NCBI RefSeq assembly: GCF_000332235.1
Contig: NZ_CM001775.1
Location: 188,713-252,712 of the forward strand
DNA length: 64,000 nucleotides
Source: Geminocystis herdmanii PCC 6308
GTDB lineage: Bacteria; Cyanobacteriota; Cyanobacteriia; Cyanobacteriales; Cyanobacteriaceae
Direction: 5' to 3'
Shown: positions 18,526 to 26,766 of the stretch, piece after piece
Layout of the letters: each line of letters starts with the position of its first letter
How positions within the stretch are numbered: the stretch's first letter is position 1
Program-made: the position numbers and the translations under genes
Notes under the pieces: model-generated
The model's database searches: none
Seen by the model: only the letters and a program-made list of their open reading frames with translations
What the model was told of the DNA's origin: nothing

Positions 18526-18864
18526 TTAGTTTTTAGTCATTGGTAAAAGAGGAGAAATATATTGATGTAAAGTAGGCAAATTGACGTTTATTACTGTCCA
18601 AACTTCTTCTAAATCTACATTATCGTAATTATGAGTAATAATATCTCTCATTCCTGCTATTTGTTTCCAAGGAATAGAAGGATGTTGTTGTCGAAAATCT
18701 GCTGATAATCTTTTTGTTGCTTCTCCAATAATGATAATTCTTCTTAAAACGGCATCTTGTTTTTCTTGATTTTTTGCTAATTCTTGATAACTAACATTTT
18801 TTGTATAATTAAAAATTAATTCAATGGCTTAATAAATATCTAATAAAGTTATTAAATTACTCAC
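18526..18864 (-). pseudogene. hepT: HepT-like (DUF86) toxin with premature stop
   Basis: The frame begins at GTG 18,862-18,864, preceded by AGAGGTGA. It would encode about 112 residues of the HEPN-type HepT family, with the RX4HXY active-site motif intact (MRDIITHNY). Other features are RRIIIIGEATKRLS and HPSIPWKQIAG. An in-frame TAA at 18,829-18,831 (codon 12) interrupts it. The gene overlaps the end of the nucleotidyltransferase gene by 8 bp, the usual MntA-HepT arrangement, in which MntA adenylylates and silences HepT. With both genes damaged, the pair is probably dead. Confidence 0.8.
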
Positions 18865-19332
18865 AATAAATCACCTCTGCTGAGTTTAAAATTTCTTCTT
18901 TTTTTAACCAATTACTACTATTTTCAATAGCTTTTTTACTAACTAAATCTACTTTTCTGTTACACATTTTTTCTAACTTTTCTTTGAGAATAATTTTTTC
19001 TATAGCAATCAGGAATCATTTGTGAGAAATAAATTATTAGAAAAAATATCGAAGATACGACTAATCTTGCCTTTTGCCTTTTGCCTCTTGCCTTTGATGA
19101 TAAGATAATTTTCACAACTCATAACTGACTGCTATAATAATCCTCTAGTAGCAAAGGGAGAATAAGTAACAAGAAAATCTATGTCACTTTGAGAGTTAAA
19201 ATCATCTCTCAAAATAGAGCCAAAAACAGCTAACTCAGAGATATAATTATCTTGGCAAAAATCAATTAATTCTTGAGGTTTTATCTTTAATCTTTGATAA
19301 ATTAAATAGTAATTATCAGCTATTTTTAACAT
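18857..19332 (-). pseudogene. mntA: MntA-like nucleotidyltransferase antitoxin interrupted by a MITE
   Basis: The 5' part (from 19,332) encodes MLKIADNYYLIYQ and the catalytic GSILRDDFNSQSDID motif (GSX10DXD), up to FATRGLL. Then a 132-bp element follows. The 3' part resumes at about 19,000 with EKIILKEKLEKMCNRKVDLV and ends at 18,857 with AEVIYCE. Deleting bases 19,003-19,136 joins the two in frame as RGLLEKIILKEK, giving a standard 113-residue MNT-domain protein. The insertion brings a stop codon at once. It is the antitoxin partner of the HepT remnant. Confidence 0.85.
19003..19134. mobile_element. 132-bp MITE with TA target duplication
   Basis: The ends are TAGCAATCAGGAATCA and the complement TAGCAGTCAGTTATGA, so imperfect terminal inverted repeats continue into TTGTGAGAAA / TTGTGAAAA. 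TA dinucleotides flank it at 19,001-19,002 and 19,135-19,136. The TA duplication and the TAGC ends fit the IS630/Tc1-mariner class. It has no coding capacity, and the interior is a short CCTTTTGCCT array. Confidence 0.85.
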
Positions 19333-19603
19333 TTTAACAAAGTCCTTAATAATTTTATTGATTAACTTTTCATCTGAATAAAATTTAAAAATTTTCTTAT
19401 AAACTGTGTAATTAGGGTTGCTTAAAGAGAATTATTGGCTAGTTATTTCACAATAACATTATAGTATTAGGTTGGTTAAATTAGTCATAAATAAACTTAG
19501 TGGCATTTGTGCTGGGTTTCGTTTTCTCAACCCAACCTACAAATTAAATGTAATTAACTATGGAAACTTGATATAATTTTTATGCTAAATTATAGATTTT
19601 CTA

Positions 19604-20809
19604 ATGTCTTTATCTCAGTTTCTTCTTGATAATTTGCCTTTCCCCTTGACTTTATTACCAGATGATTGTTATTTGGTGGGAGGGGCGGTTAGAGATGTAT
19701 TGTTAAATAGAAAAAGAGAATTTATTGATTTGGATTTTGTTGTACCTCACAGCGCCATTAAAATTGCTAAAAATATTGCTCATTTATATCATGGTGGTTT
19801 TGTGGTACTAGATGCCGATCGACATATTGCTAGAGTGGTATTTTCTGATGGTACGATCGATCTAGCAAATCAAGAAGGGGATAGTATCTATACTGACTTA
19901 GCTAGACGAGATTATACGATTAACTCGATCGCCTATCATTGTCATAAACAAGAAATTATTGATCCCTTTGAAGGACAAAAAGACATCAAAGCGGGGATAA
20001 TGAGAATGATAAGTCCTAAAAACTTAGAAGATGATCCCTTAAGATTATTAAGAGGTTATCGTCAGGGTTGTCAATTAAACTTTACCATAGAAGACAAAAC
20101 CCGTTACACGATTCAACAGTTAGCTTCTCAACTAACAAAGGTTGCACCAGAAAGAATTAACACCGAGTTGGGTTATATGTTTGCCCATGAAAAGGGTAGT
20201 TATTGGTTAATCAAGGCTTTTGAGGATGGTTTGTTGACTATACGTCACCCTCATCTTGACGATACAAAAATAAGTTATCTTCCTTTGATAGATAATTCTG
20301 CTCAATGGTTAAAAGCAAAAGGTTGTAAATTTGAGTCTATTATCCCTAGTTATTATCAAAATGCGAAATTAGCTTGTTTTACCGATAATAACCCTAAAAA
20401 TGCGGAAAAAGAGTTAATCCATCTCAAATATTCTCGTCAAGATATTAAAGTTGTCACCACGATTCTTGAATATACTCCCTGTTTACTCAAAAAGGATTTT
20501 GCTTCTGATTTAACACAACAATATTTTTTCTTTCGGGCTGTAAGAGATATTTTCCCCATTTTGGCTATTTTCGCCCATGCACATCACATTGACCAAAATT
20601 TAATTATGATGTTGCTCGATCGATATATGGATGATAATGATATAGTTGCCCATAGTCAACCTATACTCACGGGAAAAGAGATTATGGAGACTCTCAACAT
20701 CTCTCCTAGCCCTTTAGTTGGCAAACTGTTAACGGATGTTCAAATTGCCTATATTGAAGGGAAAGTTAATAATAAAAATGAGGCTTTACAGTACGTTCGA
20801 TCGAGCTAA
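19604..20809 (+). CDS. tRNA nucleotidyltransferase (CCA- or A-adding), class II
   Basis: A 401-residue member of the class II tRNA nucleotidyltransferase / poly(A) polymerase family. The head domain carries LVGGAVRDVLL (residues 24-34), the metal-binding DLD (42-44) and DLARRDYTINSIAYH. The neck motif EDDPLRLLRGYRQG binds the base. It adds CCA, or part of it, to tRNA 3' ends in the cytoplasm. Some cyanobacteria split CC- and A-adding activities between two enzymes, and sequence alone does not settle which this is, so I give no symbol. The C-terminal half is divergent. The gene stands alone. Confidence 0.85.
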   Translation: MSLSQFLLDNLPFPLTLLPDDCYLVGGAVRDVLLNRKREFIDLDFVVPHSAIKIAKNIAHLYHGGFVVLDADRHIARVVFSDGTIDLANQEGDSIYTDLARRDYTINSIAYHCHKQEIIDPFEGQKDIKAGIMRMISPKNLEDDPLRLLRGYRQGCQLNFTIEDKTRYTIQQLASQLTKVAPERINTELGYMFAHEKGSYWLIKAFEDGLLTIRHPHLDDTKISYLPLIDNSAQWLKAKGCKFESIIPSYYQNAKLACFTDNNPKNAEKELIHLKYSRQDIKVVTTILEYTPCLLKKDFASDLTQQYFFFRAVRDIFPILAIFAHAHHIDQNLIMMLLDRYMDDNDIVAHSQPILTGKEIMETLNISPSPLVGKLLTDVQIAYIEGKVNNKNEALQYVRSS

Positions 20810-20925
20810 AATTGGCAATAGGGATTATTAGACTTTTCAAAAAAAATATTTACCCTAGTTTGTAGTAAGGGTTTTAACCCTTATTTCCTTGAATACGTTC
20901 GATGTTTATTCTCCATTCTTAATTT

Positions 20926-21756
20926 TTAAGAATAAATTTTCTGCTTAACCGAAGTCATACTGACTTCGATTAACGGCTTAAATGTGCCAATCAAATTTTC
21001 TTGGGCTACGGCTAAACAAGGAAAACCCACATCTCCATAATTCACTCCTTTGGTTAACGGAAAATTAGCTTCTCCCAGTAGCACTAAATTACCACCTGCA
21101 CCCCTTAAAATAGGATAAGCCCCAGCTATATCCCAAATTTTTGGACTGGCTTCGATCGCACCTAGTGTAGCACCAAAGGCTACTGACATTAAATCATAGC
21201 TAGTAACTCCCGTTATCCTAATTTTGCAAGGAAAAGGATTTTTGAGTATGTCTAAACTGCGATTACAAAACATCACTACATGATTGAAGCTAGGTCGATC
21301 GAAACTGGTATAAATAGGATTATTATTAAGATAAGCACCTTTAGGGCTAGTTAAACCAGTATTTTCAGAAAAATAACCGTGATATGTCTGGTTAATTTGG
21401 GGAAAATGGATAAATCCAAATACAGGTATCCCTTGATAAAGTAAGCCAATGGAAATACCCCATATGGGAATACCCCGTGTAAAATTAGTTGTGCCGTCAA
21501 TAGGATCAATTACCCAACACCAATCTGTATAGGGTAAAATATGCTCGGTTTCTTCTGTCAAAACTCCGTGGGTGGGGAAACACTGCTTAATCGCCTTTCT
21601 CAATTCAAAATCTGCCCATTTATCTGCTTCGGTAACTAGACTACCATCCGCTTTACGAGTTGGCTCTAGTTGGGCAAAATCTTCTAATAATTTTTCTCCG
21701 ATACGGTGGGTTATTTGCCGACAAAAATTATATACTTCCTGCCAAAAATAAATCAT
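20926..21756 (-). CDS. Inositol monophosphatase family protein
   Basis: A 276-residue protein with the metal-site motifs of the lithium-sensitive phosphatase family. These are LTEETE (Glu68/69), VIDPIDGTTNFTRG (Asp84, Asp87) and the second motif WDIAGAYPILRGAGG. Substrates in this family include inositol-1-phosphate, fructose-1,6-bisphosphate, 3'-phosphoadenosine and histidinol phosphate. The sequence looks like the cyanobacterial 'inositol monophosphatase family' group without a fixed role. It is convergent with the tRNA nucleotidyltransferase gene. The start at 21,756 is the only reasonable ATG. Confidence 0.88.
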   Translation of the reverse strand: MIYFWQEVYNFCRQITHRIGEKLLEDFAQLEPTRKADGSLVTEADKWADFELRKAIKQCFPTHGVLTEETEHILPYTDWCWVIDPIDGTTNFTRGIPIWGISIGLLYQGIPVFGFIHFPQINQTYHGYFSENTGLTSPKGAYLNNNPIYTSFDRPSFNHVVMFCNRSLDILKNPFPCKIRITGVTSYDLMSVAFGATLGAIEASPKIWDIAGAYPILRGAGGNLVLLGEANFPLTKGVNYGDVGFPCLAVAQENLIGTFKPLIEVSMTSVKQKIYS

Positions 21757-21900
21757 CTTTTTTCCCCTGTTTGGTTACTTCGATGAATCAAGGCTTTATT
21801 TCTTGAGCTTAAAATTCATCTTCTCAAAGTATAGCAGTGACTTATGAGCTATCAACTATAAGTATTCTTCACTTTATAGATAAATAAAAGTAATATAAAG

Positions 21901-21952
21901 AATGGAGAATGGAGAATGGAGAATGGAGAATGGAGAATGGAGAATGGAGAAT
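21901..21952. repeat. Tandem ATGGAGA heptamers
   Basis: Seven copies of the heptamer AATGGAG in a row upstream of murG. The same unit is found at 46,701-46,765 and, reversed, at 15,577-15,605. It is a short tandemly repeated repetitive (STRR) sequence of the cyanobacterial type. Confidence 0.9.
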
Positions 21953-22046
21953 GTTCATCATGACAATAATGAAATGAAAATCTGCTAAAATACTCGTCAA
22001 TAATTTTTAAATTATCGATCGAGCCTAATCTTTTACTCTAAATTCT

Positions 22047-23114
22047 GTGTCTGTTAAAAATCCTAACTTATTAATCGCCGCTAGTGGCACTGGTGGACAT
22101 TTATTTCCTGCTTTAGCTGTAGCTCAACAATTACCTGATTATAATATCTGTTGGTTGGGAGTGCCTCATCGTCTCGAAACTTCTTTAGTGCCTAAATCTT
22201 ACCCTCTTTTAACGGTAGATATTGATGGTTTTCAAACCAGTTTCGGGGTTAAAACTATTGTTGTAATGTTGAAGATGATTAAGGCGATCGCCAAAACCTA
22301 TCAATTGATTAAGTCAAAAAAGATTGACATCGTATTTACCACAGGAGGATATATTGCTGCCCCTGCCATTATTGGGGCAAAACTAGCCAAAATTCCTGTT
22401 ATTTTACATGAATCAAACTATATACCGGGTAAAGTCACAAAATTGTTAGGGGGTTGGTGTAATCTTGTGGGCATTGGTTTTACTGGCACAAGTCGATATT
22501 TACCGAAGGCAAAAACTCAATGGGTAAGCACTCCTGTAAGGGACGAATTTTTATCACCCCAATCCTTAGATTTACCCATACCTGATGATGTCCCTTTAAT
22601 TGTGGCTATGGGAGGCTCTCAAGGGGCTGTAGGGCTGAATAAATTAGTGAGACGATCGACCCCTCGTTTATTAGAACAGGGTGTTTATATTGTCCATTTA
22701 ACGGGAAATCAGGACGATGAAATTGGTACGTTTAAGCACGATCGATATTTAGAAATGCCTTTTTATGATGCCATGGCGGGGTTACTACAAAGAGCAGATA
22801 TAGCCATAAGTCGATCGGGTGCAGGTGCATTAACAGAGTTAGCCATTACCAAAACTCCTTCTATTTTAATACCCTATCCATTTGCCGCCGAAGATCATCA
22901 ATTTTATAATGGACAAGAATTTGTCAGTGGTGAGGCTTCATTACTTTTCAGGCAAGAACAATTAACCCCAGATTTATTAACAGAAACTGTGTTAGATTTA
23001 TTAAATAATTCTGACAAATTAGCAAATATGGGAGAAAAAGCTGGAAATTTAGCCTTAGTAGATAGTGCTAAAATTTTGGCTCAAATAGTAGAAGAATTAA
23101 GAATTAAGAATTAA
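22047..23114 (+). CDS. murG: UDP-GlcNAc:undecaprenyl-PP-MurNAc-pentapeptide GlcNAc transferase
   Basis: A 355-residue GT-B glycosyltransferase with the MurG G-loops: AASGTGGHLFPALAVAQ at the N-terminus, FTTGGYIAAPAIIGAK in the middle, and VAMGGSQGAVGLNKLV in the C-terminal domain. The UDP-GlcNAc site ISRSGAGALTELAI follows. It forms lipid II from lipid I on the inner face of the plasma membrane. The GTG at 22,047 matches the conserved N-terminus; no ATG is close. It is not within a dcw cluster here. The last codons run into a repeat (AAGAATTAAGAATTAAG). Confidence 0.95.
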   Translation: MSVKNPNLLIAASGTGGHLFPALAVAQQLPDYNICWLGVPHRLETSLVPKSYPLLTVDIDGFQTSFGVKTIVVMLKMIKAIAKTYQLIKSKKIDIVFTTGGYIAAPAIIGAKLAKIPVILHESNYIPGKVTKLLGGWCNLVGIGFTGTSRYLPKAKTQWVSTPVRDEFLSPQSLDLPIPDDVPLIVAMGGSQGAVGLNKLVRRSTPRLLEQGVYIVHLTGNQDDEIGTFKHDRYLEMPFYDAMAGLLQRADIAISRSGAGALTELAITKTPSILIPYPFAAEDHQFYNGQEFVSGEASLLFRQEQLTPDLLTETVLDLLNNSDKLANMGEKAGNLALVDSAKILAQIVEELRIKN

Positions 23115-23127
23115 GAATGAAGAATTA

Positions 23128-23215
23128 ATTATCTCCCCGTCTGCCTGTCTTCCTGTCTTCCTGTCTTCCTGTCTCCCTGTCTTCCTGTCTCCCTGTCTTC
23201 GGAGTCTTCCTAACT
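23128..23215. repeat. Tandem CTGTCTTC / CTGTCTCC repeat
   Basis: About nine copies of the 8-mer CTGTCTTC and its variants between murG and the MscS gene. A shorter run with inverse orientation lies near 44,145-44,170. No coding content. Confidence 0.85.
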
Positions 23216-23294
23216 CCCTAACTCCTTAACTCCCTAATCCCCTGTCTCTGCGAACATCTGTTACTATATCACTTGAACCTATAGAGATTTTAGA

Positions 23295-25277
23295 ATGATG
23301 ATTCGTAAAATTAGTCAATATTGCCTAATCTTCTTGGTGAGTTTGCTTTTTTGTGTGGGTTTTAGCCCTCAAGTATTGGCAGTATTACCTTTTTTGCCTA
23401 ATTTGGAAAGTCCGACAACTCAGTTACCTGAAACTCCCACTTGGGATTTAAACCGAGCTAGAAACTGTGGTAGATTTGTCTGTAGCGATGTATTTTTTCA
23501 TGGTAATAGACGATGGTATAAGGATTTAATTACCCTTGCTTCTGCTAGAGATAATCGCCCCATTCGAGATGTCTCTTTTGAAATTGAGCAACGGGCAAGA
23601 TTAGTACAATATGTTTTTCGACAAATTTTTGAGAATATTAGTACATCTGATCAGCTAGGACAAATAGAGGTAAAGAATTTAAAGTTTTGGATATTGACGA
23701 AAGAAAAACCTATCCATCCCTTAACTCCTATTGTGGATGTGGGCTATGAAAATAATCAAAATGTAATTTTTATCGCTGGTAAACCAGAATTAGGATTAAC
23801 TCAACAAACTATCCTCACGGTTACGGGGGTTGATGCTAGGGCAAATAATACGGATGTTCAAGATTTAGCTCAACAATGGCGTATCAAAGTGAGAGATTCC
23901 CTTAGTGAAGCTATTTGGGGTTTAGAAATGGATAGGCAATTGCCTTTTTTGCGGTTACAAGTGTCTGTGATGACGGTTATTGTTGCATTGGTTTTAATTT
24001 TTATCATCAGAATTTTCCAAAAGTTGATTTTTAGACACAGAAAAAGTCTTCTTTTAGAATTGAAGGAGTTAGAACATAGTTTAATTATAGATGCAGAAGC
24101 GATCGCTACTGATAGTTCTATTTCTTACAATGATAAAAAATCTCAACATCAAAAAGAATCTAAAGTTGTAGAGGAAGATAATGGTAACGGTTTTCAAAAT
24201 ATTCTTTCTAGGGGTATTGATGGCAGTCGCAAGTTAATTCAGGATGGGGTGTGGTTATCGGCAAAATTGTTGCCTAAAAGTATCAGAAAGAAACAAAACA
24301 TTATTCGACAGCGTATTAATATTGTTGAATTGATCATGAGTCTTTCTTTTTTAAGTCAAGTTACTATCTTACTGTTTACTATCGGCTCGATCGCATTTAC
24401 CTATCGAGAAACTCGTTTTTTGTTTAATCTTTTCTTTCTCCAAGCCTTGCTATTTCCTGTGATTTGGATATTGATGGTTTTTTGTGATAAGTTTGTGGAT
24501 TTTTGGGTGGATTATGCTTTGAATGAATGGGCAAAAGAACAGCAAGAGTTACATCCTGATTCTAATCGCCCAACACTAAGGATTAATACTTACTCTCCCG
24601 CCCTTCGAGGTGCTACCACTGTGGTTTTTACCGCTTTAGGTATTTTTATCTATTTATCTTTTATCGGTATCAATGCCAGTGTCTTGACAGGGGCAGGTGC
24701 GATCGCCGTAGTATTTGCTTTCTTATCCCGTAATTTGTTGGAAGATATGCTTAATGGTATCTTAATTTTTGTTACCGATCGATATGCGGTGGGAGATGTG
24801 GTAAATATTAATAATCTGGGGGGTTTAGTGGAAAAAATGAACCTTTATACTACTTCCTTAAGGGATTTAGATGGTAACTTAACGGTCATTCCCAATGGTA
24901 GAATTTTAACGGTGATTAACATGACAAAAGATTGGTCTAGGGTTAACTTTACGGTGGAGGTAACTTGGGATACTGACTTAAAAGGAGTCGTCACCATTTT
25001 AAAATATATTGGTGAACAGATGTACGATGATCCTCAATGGCGAGAAAAGATGTTATCCCCTGCGGAAGTTTTAGGGCTCGATCGAATTAACTATGAAGGT
25101 ATCATGATTAGGGTATTAATTAGAACAAAACCGATACAACAATGGGATGTGGGTAGAGAATATCGTTGGCGCGTCAAAGAAGCCTTTGATTTAGCCGGAA
25201 TTAAAATTGGTGTACCTCAAACGGAAATCTTACATCGTCCTTCGGATAATAATATTATTCCCTCGCTTTATAATTAG
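23295..25277 (+). CDS. MscS-family mechanosensitive ion channel
   Basis: A 660-residue protein. It starts with a signal peptide (hydrophobic residues 10-30, ending QVLA). A periplasmic domain of about 190 residues and a transmembrane helix near residues 220-240 follow, then a long cytosolic loop and further helices (about 345-400 and 430-475). The MscS core comes next: VLTGAGAIAVVFAFLSRNLL with the pore-type helix, then VNINNLGGLVEKMNLYTT and VIPNGRIL of the beta domain. It should open under membrane tension to release solutes. It is much larger than E. coli MscS (286 residues) because of the extra N-terminal domain, as in other cyanobacterial paralogues. A second ATG three bases downstream is equally possible. 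Confidence 0.88.
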   Translation: MMIRKISQYCLIFLVSLLFCVGFSPQVLAVLPFLPNLESPTTQLPETPTWDLNRARNCGRFVCSDVFFHGNRRWYKDLITLASARDNRPIRDVSFEIEQRARLVQYVFRQIFENISTSDQLGQIEVKNLKFWILTKEKPIHPLTPIVDVGYENNQNVIFIAGKPELGLTQQTILTVTGVDARANNTDVQDLAQQWRIKVRDSLSEAIWGLEMDRQLPFLRLQVSVMTVIVALVLIFIIRIFQKLIFRHRKSLLLELKELEHSLIIDAEAIATDSSISYNDKKSQHQKESKVVEEDNGNGFQNILSRGIDGSRKLIQDGVWLSAKLLPKSIRKKQNIIRQRINIVELIMSLSFLSQVTILLFTIGSIAFTYRETRFLFNLFFLQALLFPVIWILMVFCDKFVDFWVDYALNEWAKEQQELHPDSNRPTLRINTYSPALRGATTVVFTALGIFIYLSFIGINASVLTGAGAIAVVFAFLSRNLLEDMLNGILIFVTDRYAVGDVVNINNLGGLVEKMNLYTTSLRDLDGNLTVIPNGRILTVINMTKDWSRVNFTVEVTWDTDLKGVVTILKYIGEQMYDDPQWREKMLSPAEVLGLDRINYEGIMIRVLIRTKPIQQWDVGREYRWRVKEAFDLAGIKIGVPQTEILHRPSDNNIIPSLYN

Positions 25278-25333
25278 GGGAGACAACGAGATAAAAGTTT
25301 GGAATTAGGAATTAATCAAAATATTCAGTAGAG

Positions 25334-25657
25334 ATGAGTGAAACATTTAGTAAGATATTAAAATTAATTAAAAATAAAGAAATCAAAATATCTGCTCATG
25401 GCTATGATGAACTAGCAAACGATAACATTTTTGTACAAGATATTATCAAGAATATCGATCGAGCTAAAATTATCGAAGACTATCCTGACTATCCCAAAGG
25501 AGCTTGTATTTTGTTGTTACAACAAGATAATCAAAATAAAGCAATTCATACGGTATGGGGTATTCCGAAAAATGCTGATTCTCCAGCAGTGTTAATTACG
25601 GCATATCGTCCCACTTTTGAGCGTTGGGAAAATGACTATCAAACCCGAAAATTATGA
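25334..25657 (+). CDS. DUF4258-type putative toxin
   Basis: A 107-residue basic protein with the layout of DUF4258/BrnT-like toxins. An early HGYDELAND segment (ISAHGYDEL) is followed by [19 protein letters not shown], and a beta-sheet core holds [10 protein letters not shown] and AVLITAYRP. These are small RNase-like proteins usually paired with an antitoxin. Here the next gene overlaps by 4 bp (ATGA). The call is from fold pattern and context; no biochemical function is shown. Confidence 0.7.
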   Translation: MSETFSKILKLIKNKEIKISAHGYDELANDNIFVQDIIKNIDRAKIIEDYPDYPKGACILLLQQDNQNKAIHTVWGIPKNADSPAVLITAYRPTFERWENDYQTRKL

Positions 25658-25875
25658 AAACGAAAACTCAAACAAAAATTATTCGTCAGGGTGAATATCT
25701 AGCAGAAATTAACATCATTGTTACATATACCGATGATGATTGGTCTCCTTATCTATCCCTTGAGGAAGCACAAAAACTCGATAACCTACGTCTTGCCCTT
25801 GAAAATAAAGACTTAAAAACAGCAACTCAACTAGCTCAAATTTATCACCTTACTCCTGTAGCTTTAAGTGCTTAA
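25654..25875 (+). CDS. Putative antitoxin partner of the DUF4258 protein
   Basis: A 73-residue protein translationally coupled to the preceding toxin-like gene through an ATGA overlap. The N-terminal half ([20 protein letters not shown]) resembles the small cyanobacterial antitoxins found after DUF4258 genes. The C-terminal half ([20 protein letters not shown]) is helical. The toxin-first order is normal for this family and for HigBA-type pairs. Role inferred from context. Confidence 0.6.
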   Translation: MKTKTQTKIIRQGEYLAEINIIVTYTDDDWSPYLSLEEAQKLDNLRLALENKDLKTATQLAQIYHLTPVALSA

Positions 25876-25978
25876 GGAATAGACATCTTCAAAATTGAGA
25901 GAATAAGAATTAAAAACCAGTAGGAGTTGAATCATATTTAACCCCTACAAACTAAGAAAAAATCTTTTCTTCTATCTC

Positions 25979-26596
25979 CTATTTTTCTGTAAAAGGTAGT
26001 GAGGAATGATGCACAATAATTCTCAATTTACCGTTATCATCCTTAAAAAACTGCCAAGTCTTGTCCACTGTGGTAATATTACCATCTTTATCCGTAAGAG
26101 TCACATTCCCCATGGTAGTCGCCGTGTTACCAGAAATAAAAATACCGGCGTTTTTAATCTCCACTTTACGCCAACCGCCCAATGCAAAACCTTGATCATT
26201 GGGAAATTCTGGATCATTACCGACAAAGTACGCTAAAGCTCCGGCACGAGTAGTACGAAAAGTTTGAGGACGAACAGTAAGTGTAGGGTTAAAAAGTACA
26301 ATGCCAAATTGATAGCCATAGGCTTCGTCAATTACTCTTCCAGCCAATGATGAAGCCGCTTCGATACCATTATTGTCGTAGGTTGTCGCAATAGCTACCA
26401 ATGCTTCCCCCCAAGCCTTTTGAGCGGCTAATACTTCACTTTTAGTAATTGCTCTATTGACAATGGGTGTTTCGACATCTATGACATTAACATTAGTCGA
26501 TTCTATAACCGGTGTCTGAGCAAAAATAATTCGGGGAAGGGAGACAAATGTCACCGTAGCAAATAATACTGATATACTTGTTTTTAAAAGTTTCAT
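25979..26596 (-). CDS. Secreted SnoaL/NTF2-like protein
   Basis: A 205-residue protein with a signal peptide (ISVLFATVTFVSLPRIIFAQ). The mature domain has features of the SnoaL/NTF2-like fold: AQKAWGEALVAIATTY, DEAYGYQFGIVLFNPT, DQGFALGGW and the terminal LRIIVHHSSLPF. In related proteins the last block is a calcium/calmodulin-kinase association-like pocket strand. Similar proteins are sometimes mislabelled as phosphoribosyl-AMP cyclohydrolase. No catalytic residues can be assigned, and the role in the periplasm is unknown. The gene is monocistronic. Confidence 0.7.
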   Translation of the reverse strand: MKLLKTSISVLFATVTFVSLPRIIFAQTPVIESTNVNVIDVETPIVNRAITKSEVLAAQKAWGEALVAIATTYDNNGIEAASSLAGRVIDEAYGYQFGIVLFNPTLTVRPQTFRTTRAGALAYFVGNDPEFPNDQGFALGGWRKVEIKNAGIFISGNTATTMGNVTLTDKDGNITTVDKTWQFFKDDNGKLRIIVHHSSLPFTEK

Positions 26597-26766
26597 AGAT
26601 GGATGTTTAAATTTTTAGTGGTTGGTTACAAATTGTAAATTTACCTAACGATAAACATTAACACAAAAAAAAGTATTGATTATTTATTACTTGAGTATTT
26701 TTTGTTATCCATCTGAAAATAAGAAAACCACTTAATCGATGTATTTGACTCTAGTTAAAAAATCGG

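Noticed and set aside
25979-26596. Phosphoribosyl-AMP cyclohydrolase
   Set aside because: It has a signal peptide and SnoaL-like blocks; no HisI motifs are seen.
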